Shown piece by piece: positions 9,022-13,148 of a stretch of DNA of 13,148 nucleotides (the first letter of the stretch is position 1; every line of letters begins with the position of its first letter). The DNA is from Hymenoscyphus infarciens (Eukaryota; Ascomycota; Leotiomycetes; Helotiales; Helotiaceae), in NCBI GenBank assembly GCA_001414345.1, contig LLCB01000669.1, positions 1 to 13,148 on the forward strand. The letters are read 5' to 3'. The notes under the pieces were generated by a model. That model was not told the DNA's origin, searched no databases, and worked only from the letters and a program-made list of their open reading frames with translations. Made by a program: the position numbers and the translations under genes.

Positions 9022-9062
9022 AGCTAATTACTTCGATATTAAGTAATCTAGAGTAATTAGCT
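9022..9062. repeat. Second inverted repeat, 11-bp arms
   Basis: agctaattact (9022-9032) is the exact reverse complement of agtaattagct (9052-9062), with a 19-base loop. An alternative inner pairing exists (attactt at 9027-9033 with aagtaat at 9041-9047). It sits directly after the hairpin at 8973-9015, so the two together look like a structured element end. Confidence 0.65.
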
Positions 9063-9221
9063 TAAAAAAGGCCTAGTTTTAAGATATAATTTGAGAACTT
9101 ATTATAGTAATAAAAGTCGATTTATATAGTCTTTTTATATTATATATATATATCTCTTATTATAATATATTTTAATTTAATATTTAATACCTTTTATAAT
9201 TATCTCTTAATTTATATATCT

Positions 9222-9263
9222 TTTACGATTTACGATTTACGATTTACGATTTACGATTTATAA
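9222..9263. repeat. Heptamer tandem repeat (TTTACGA)5
   Basis: Five perfect copies of tttacga run from 9222 to 9256, followed by a degenerate sixth (tttataa). Each unit keeps its CpG, while the final unit has lost it. It could be the simple-repeat tail of another LINE or an independent microsatellite. Confidence 0.9.
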
Positions 9264-9366
9264 TTTAGTCGATTCCGACTTTTTAATATATCTAGGACGC
9301 TCTATATAGAGAGTTAAGAAGAGTAAGGAATTGAATTTCTTACTTATTATTTTATTTTAATAGTTA

Positions 9367-9405
9367 CTTTTTCTTTTTTCTTTTTCTTTTTTCTTTTTCT
9401 TTTTT
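9367..9405. repeat. 13-mer polypyrimidine tandem repeat, three copies
   Basis: The unit cttttt+ctttttt (13 bases) occurs exactly three times in a row, giving a 39-base C/T-only tract. Similar T-rich runs follow at 9803-9833. Confidence 0.9.
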
Positions 9406-9466
9406 AGAGTTAGATATTTTAAGCTAGATATGTTTTAGTACGTTTATAGTAAGTACGTAGTAAGTA

Positions 9467-9760
9467 AGCTATAAGTGAGCTATAAGTAAGCTATAGAGAA
9501 ACGAGAGGCTATAGAAGAATAAGAGAGCTATAGAAGAACTAGAGACTATAGTTATATAAGTAAGCTATAGATAAGCTATAAATAAGCTATAAAACAACGA
9601 CATAAGCTATAAGTAAAGAAGATCGAGTAAGCTATTAATAAATAAGTATAAGTAATCTAGAGAAAAGCGAGATACTCTATAAAAGATTAAGAAACCTATA
9701 TTAAAATAACCTAAGCTATTAAAAGAGAATATATAAGCTACGAATAAACGTCTAAGCTAT
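9467..9760 (+). repeat. Degenerate AGCTATA-rich repeat block
   Basis: Within about 300 bases the word aagctata or a close variant recurs about 14 times at irregular 10-30 base spacing, on a strongly purine-rich strand. Because RIP turns TGCA into TATA, the ancestral core was probably AGCTGCA. If so, this could have been a coding repeat rich in Ala, Glu, Lys and Gln (for example units like gct-gca-gaa-gaa), a coiled-coil-like tract. No open frame survives, so both a satellite and a coding repeat are possible. Confidence 0.6.
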
Positions 9761-9802
9761 AAAAGAGAAGACTATATTTCTTTTCTTTAAAACTCTCTTA
9801 AC

Positions 9803-9833
9803 TTTTTTTTTATAATTTTTTTAAACTTTTTTT
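9803..9833. other. Poly-T runs
   Basis: Three T-runs of seven or eight bases lie close together. On the minus strand they would be poly-A tracts, which could be the A-tail of a minus-strand retroelement, but no attached element is recognised. This is low-complexity sequence. Confidence 0.5.
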
Positions 9834-9873
9834 AAGCTTAAGATACTTACTTAGATCTAACTTATCTATAGGC

Positions 9874-9894
9874 CTCGCTTAAGAGTTAAGCGAG
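9874..9894. repeat. GC-containing hairpin with 9-bp arms
   Basis: ctcgcttaa (9874-9882) pairs exactly with ttaagcgag (9886-9894) around a 3-base loop. It stands out because its stems contain CG pairs in a very AT-rich area. Confidence 0.7.
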
Positions 9895-10112
9895 TATAGT
9901 ATAATATAAGAAACTTAGTATTATAACTACTTTTAAATATAATATACTAAAAATATCTTTCTTAACTAGTCTAGTCTCTAATACCTCTCTACTTTTAACT
10001 ATAAAAATTACTTTAATAAATTCCTACTTTTTTTATAAGATAATATATATTTTAAAACTTAGATCTAATTTAAATCTTTTAAAATAAAACATAAAATACT
10101 TATATCTTCTTT

Positions 10113-10393
10113 TATAATAATACGAACTATATACTACTAGTAAAGAGATATATAAGAGTATATTTAATAGAATAATATATACGCTTTTTAGACTTAGTAT
10201 AAATATAAAGACTAAATTAGATCTTTTCTAACTATAGAAGAGTTAGAGTATCTATATATAGAAGTTTAGATAATATAAGATATATAACTAAAACTAAATA
10301 ATACTTAGATAATATAGACGTCTAAAGTATAACTAGCTATTTAAGATAGTATACTATTATATTCTTCTCTTTTAAAAAAGACTTATTCTAAGT
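10113..10393 (+). repeat. Dispersed repeat copy A (short subtype)
   Basis: First of four related copies. They share an opening like taatacgaa..atatactactagtaaagag, then agaataatatata, and end in a segment around ctattatat. Copy A matches copy C best, including tagaagtttagataat and aagatatataactaaaact. It ends at 10393 in aaaaagacttattctaag, the same ending as copy D. The size and recurrence suit solo LTRs or SINE-like elements. Strand is nominal. Confidence 0.75.
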
Positions 10394-10455
10394 CTTTGTT
10401 TTATTATAATTAAGACTACCGTAGATTACTATAAGTATATTATATTATTAGAAGT

Positions 10456-10493
10456 TATCTTATTAATTTTAATTAAAGTCACTTAATAAGATA
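10456..10493. repeat. Inverted repeat with 11-bp arms
   Basis: tatcttattaa (10456-10466) and ttaataagata (10483-10493) are exact reverse complements with a 16-base loop. It lies in the otherwise featureless 10394-10771 stretch between repeat copies A and B, where I see no coding sequence. Confidence 0.55.
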
Positions 10494-10771
10494 TTAGTTA
10501 GAGTCTAAATTATAACTAACTCTATTTATAGATACTTACTAAAAAGAGACTTTATTCTATTATTTTATATCTAAAGTAGGTATTTATATTTACTAAAATA
10601 GTATAGTTACTATTCTACTTAAGCTATTATATAAGTTAGAAAGAGTTTAAAGAAGAGTTAGAAGTAAATATTAAGAGATAAGGTTATAAATAAAAGTAAT
10701 ATCTTAGCTAAGAGTTTACTTTAAGAATATACTAATTTATATCTAATTTAAATTTAAATAAAACTTCTAAG

Positions 10772-11180
10772 TTTAATAATACGAAATATATATAACTATT
10801 AAAGAGATATATAAGAGTATATTCGAAAGAATAATATATATAGATACTAGGTACTAATATAGAAGAAAAGACTAAAGTAGCTTTCTCTTATCTTAAATAG
10901 AAGTATTTATATATAAGAGTTTAGATACTACTAAGATCTAATAATAATAATAATAACGAAGTTTTATCTAATATAGCTAATACTAAATAATAAGAGCTAA
11001 AAAGCTAAATATATAATATCTAAACCTTAATCTCTTCTATATATAAATATTAGATATTAATATCTTTAGTATCTTTAGTTATATAAGAATTAGTAATTTA
11101 TACTCTTAATATAGAGATATTAGTAGTTTTATAAATACTAGTAATTTAGAATAACGAGCTATTATATATTCTACTTCTAC
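10772..11180 (+). repeat. Dispersed repeat copy B (long subtype)
   Basis: Second copy of the family. It opens with taatacgaaatatata and shares with copy D a middle part absent from A and C: a TAA microsatellite (about 10940-10955), then atatagctaatactaaata and aaagctaaatatataatat (11001). It closes near actagtaatttagaataacg. The 213 bases between B and C (11181-11393) hold nothing I recognise. Confidence 0.75.
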
Positions 11181-11393
11181 TAATATATTACCTAATACAC
11201 TTTCTACTAGCTAACTAATAGCTACTAAACTCTAATATTACTAGTTATCTACGAGGTCTCTAGAATCGTAGCTATTTAAGATATTATTATAACTAATCTA
11301 AATTAAGTCTAAATTAAAGTAGATATACTAATATACTTAAATAAGATATTATTAAAGAGGCTATTCTCGGCTAGTATGAATTTATTCTTTAAA

Positions 11394-11677
11394 TATAATA
11401 GTATAAACTATATACTACTAGTAAAGAGGTATATAGAAGTATACTTAGTAGAATAATATATACGATTTTCAGACTTAGTATAAACGTAAAGAATAAATTA
11501 GTCTCTTATAAATAAAGAGAAATAGAGTATATATATAGAAGTTTAGATAATTTAAGATATATAACTAAAACTAAGATAAAACATAATTATTAGCTAATAT
11601 AAAAGTCTAAAATCTCTAAAATCTAGTACGTAACCTCGGCTTTTTAAGATAGCTAGCTATTATATCTATATTCTAGG
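11394..11677 (+). repeat. Dispersed repeat copy C (short subtype)
   Basis: Third copy, closest to A at an offset of about 1,281 bases. Differences are largely transitions, for example agagatatata versus agaggtatata. It ends at ttctagg and runs straight into copy D. The shared ending of A and D (aagacttattctaag) is missing here, so C-D may be a joined pair. Confidence 0.75.
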
Positions 11678-12082
11678 TATAATAGTACGAAATATATATT
11701 ACTATAGAAGAGGTATATAGAAGTGCGTTTAGTAGAATAATATATATATATAAATACTAGGCTTAAATATAGAAGAAAAGGAAAAACTATCTCTCTTCTA
11801 TACTAAGTATAAATATCTATATATAAGAGGTTAGAGACTAGTAAGTCTTAATAATAATAATAACCGAGCTCTTTCTAATATAGCTAATACTAAATAAAAG
11901 GCTTTAAAGCTAAATATATAATATCTAAACCTTAATCTTTTTAGTACTTTCTATTATATAAGTATTAGATTAGTTATAATCTTAGTCTTAAAGTATTAGA
12001 GGTATTAGTAGTTCTATGAATACTAGTAATTTAGAATAGTATACTATTATATTCTTTCTCTTTAAAAAAGACTTATTCTAAG
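11678..12082 (+). repeat. Dispersed repeat copy D (long subtype)
   Basis: Fourth copy, closest to B. It has the TAA microsatellite (about 11847-11862), atatagctaatactaaata and aaagctaaatatataatat (11906), and ends as A does with aaaaagacttattctaag. Near its end is a 14-bp palindrome, aatagtatactatt (about 12035-12048). After it, 12083-12312 holds nothing I recognise. Confidence 0.75.
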
Positions 12083-12312
12083 TTATTAGATAATAGTTAG
12101 TATAGTATTAGGTTATTTAGAGTATAATTTATCTATTTATTATAAAGAATATAACTTATCTTACTATTATTATATCTAGTAGTTAGAGTAGAGTTAGTAA
12201 CTAGTAGTATTATTATTTAAGAGATTTTTTACTCTTTATTTACTACTATATATAATAAATATAAATAAAAAAGAGGCTAACTATTAGCTATTAGATAGAA
12301 AGTAATATACTA

Positions 12313-12344
12313 CTATCTCTTTAGTTATTCTTATACTCTATATA
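12313..12344 (+). repeat. Left 32-bp terminal inverted repeat
   Basis: This is the exact reverse complement of 12865-12896. It contains no CA or TG, so either its RIP targets have all been converted or it had none. Confidence 0.85.
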
Positions 12345-12501
12345 TAAACGTGTTTAGTAGTCTAGTTTAAAACTACTCTTATTTAAGATAGTTTTAGACT
12401 AAAATCTAGGTCGTTTTAAATTATAATACTACTAAACTAGTTTAGAAGTACTAAGATATTAAAATCTAAATTAAAATAAGAAATACGTTTATAAAGTATA
12501 C

Positions 12502-12640
12502 TTAAAAGGCCTTCTTTTTAAAGACTTTTTTAATAGCTTTTAAAGCTTTTTTAGTAGACTTTTTTATACTAAAAGTAGTATTAGCCTTATACTATTCTAG
12601 AGAAAGTATATTAATTAAAAAGAAGAATAAAAGAGTATAA
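12502..12640 (-). pseudogene. Short Lys-rich open fragment of unknown function
   Basis: On the minus strand a frame runs about 46 codons with a single TAG (Gln-type) stop and ends at TAA (12502-12504). It reads FLINILSLE*YK, and later KKSTKKALKAIKKVFKKKAF just before the stop. Such a clean stretch is uncommon here, but the segment is A-rich on that strand, which favours Lys codons by composition. It lies wholly inside the TIR-bounded element. No family is recognised and no start is evident. Confidence 0.3.
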
Positions 12641-12864
12641 AAGTAGTAGTAAAATTAGTAGAAGTAGTAGAAGTAGATAAGCTAACTTATACTAAAATGA
12701 TTATTTTTTTAATAAAGCTTTTTAAATATATAATTATAAGTAAATTATTATTAAGTTTCTATATTATTATATACTTTAATAGAGTTTAAAGAATAAGATA
12801 ATAATTTAAATATTTAGTTATATTAAAGCTAGAAATATAAGATTAGAACTATGTTCTACTAAAT

Positions 12865-12896
12865 TATATAGAGTATAAGAATAACTAAAGAGATAG
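12865..12896 (-). repeat. Right 32-bp terminal inverted repeat
   Basis: Exact inverted copy of 12313-12344. Outward from 12897 the match to the left flank stops at once. Confidence 0.85.
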
Positions 12897-13148
12897 AGTT
12901 ATTATATTCTTACTATTATTATATAATATAATAGTAATTATTAAGTAATAAATAATAATTATAAAGTAATAGCTATTATTATAAATAGTATATTAGTAAG
13001 CGACTTTTCTTTAATTCTAACTTCTCTTCTTCTTTTCTTTTTATTTAAATAATATAAATAATAAGAATCTCTTTTAATTAAATATATTCTTATATATTAA
13101 CTTATCTTCTAAAATATATATATATATTATATATATATATATATATAT
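12897..13148. other. AT-rich tail with terminal AT microsatellite
   Basis: No gene is seen here. From about 13114 to the end the sequence is almost pure alternating AT, broken once by tatt. The stretch before it has short TAT/TAA repeats. Confidence 0.7.

Larger units (their letters stand above)
12313..12896. mobile_element. 585-bp TIR-bounded element (MITE-like)
   Basis: Two perfect 32-bp inverted repeats bound this segment: 12313-12344, starting ctatctctttag, and 12865-12896, ending ctaaagagatag. Pairing breaks off abruptly at both the inner and outer ends, as for terminal inverted repeats of a DNA transposon. The 520-bp interior has no transposase I can recognise, so it would be non-autonomous. 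A TA precedes the left end but the right end is followed by AG, so no clean target duplication is visible. It contains the Lys-rich minus-strand fragment at 12502-12640. It could instead be two solo pieces of a longer repeat in opposite orientation. Confidence 0.65.
1..13148. other. RIP-degraded AT-rich repeat island
   Basis: The whole window is very AT-rich (by eye about 70% or more) and nearly lacks CA and TG on both strands, while TA is very common and CG persists. In the first 735 bases I find a single CA (at 242) and no TG. This is the signature of repeat-induced point mutation, the premeiotic process of ascomycete fungi that turns CpA into TpA in duplicated DNA. Coding remnants fit: stops are almost all TAA or TAG (from CAA, CAG or TGG), and conserved GAT/GAC codons after T have become AAT/AAC. 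Plain AT bias would not remove CA and TG so selectively. The genus cannot be told from this. Confidence 0.93.

Noticed and set aside
8973..9062. tRNA or structured ncRNA gene
   Set aside because: The stems do not form a cloverleaf, no anticodon arm or A/B box can be supported, and the pairing is AT-only.
9222..9263. Telomere repeat
   Set aside because: The heptamer does not match TTAGGG or another known ascomycete telomere unit, and it is internal and only five units long.
10113..12082. CRISPR array
   Set aside because: The repeats are hundreds of bases long, diverged and irregularly spaced, and the sequence is eukaryotic in character.
12340..12450. Imperfect inverted repeat around gtttagtag (near 12352) and ctactaaac (near 12434)
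   Set aside because: Only about 9 bases pair and the sequence is low-complexity; not distinguishable from chance.
13114..13148. Replication origin or centromere core from the AT run
   Set aside because: A short AT microsatellite alone is no evidence for either; it is reported only as low-complexity sequence.

Overview
This window reads as a strongly AT-rich, RIP-degraded (repeat-induced point mutation) transposon island from a filamentous ascomycete (Pezizomycotina). The main clue is dinucleotide content. CA and TG are almost absent on both strands, while TA is in great excess and CG survives: there is one CA and no TG in the first 735 bases. The coding remnants are full of TAA/TAG stops, almost no TGA, and changes that fit C-to-T at CpA or its complement. 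The species cannot be named from this. No intact gene, tRNA, rRNA or CRISPR array was found.

Bases 1277-7042 hold a structurally complete Tad1-like LINE (non-LTR retrotransposon) on the plus strand, flanked by a 15-bp direct repeat (1262-1276 and 7043-7057) that looks like its target-site duplication. It has a 5' leader, a gag-like ORF1 with cysteine-knuckle remnants (from an ATG at 1861), and a long ORF2. ORF2 has endonuclease, reverse transcriptase, RNase H and a C-terminal CCHC motif, all in one frame (about 2991-6836). A short 3' tail ends in an A-rich TAAA run. No frameshift was found at the landmark motifs; the damage is point mutation. Stops and D-to-N changes hit the catalytic motifs, including the YADD box and the RNase H aspartates.

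The flanks of the LINE (1-1276 and 7058-8340) carry degenerate minus-strand coding sequence. When the LINE and one copy of the duplication are skipped, a minus-strand frame runs across the junction, so the LINE probably landed in an older gene or element whose product I do not recognise.

The right part (8340-13148) has no large gene. It holds an imperfect direct repeat pair about 204 bp apart (8472-8868), two hairpins (8973-9062), short tandem repeats (7-mer at 9222, 13-mer at 9367), a purine-rich AGCTATA-repeat block (9467-9760), and four copies of a diverged LTR- or SINE-like repeat in two alternating subtypes (10113-12082). A 585-bp segment bounded by perfect 32-bp inverted repeats (12313-12896) looks like a small TIR transposon or MITE. 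The window ends in an AT microsatellite. Overall it resembles heterochromatic, possibly subtelomeric or centromere-proximal, fungal repeat DNA.
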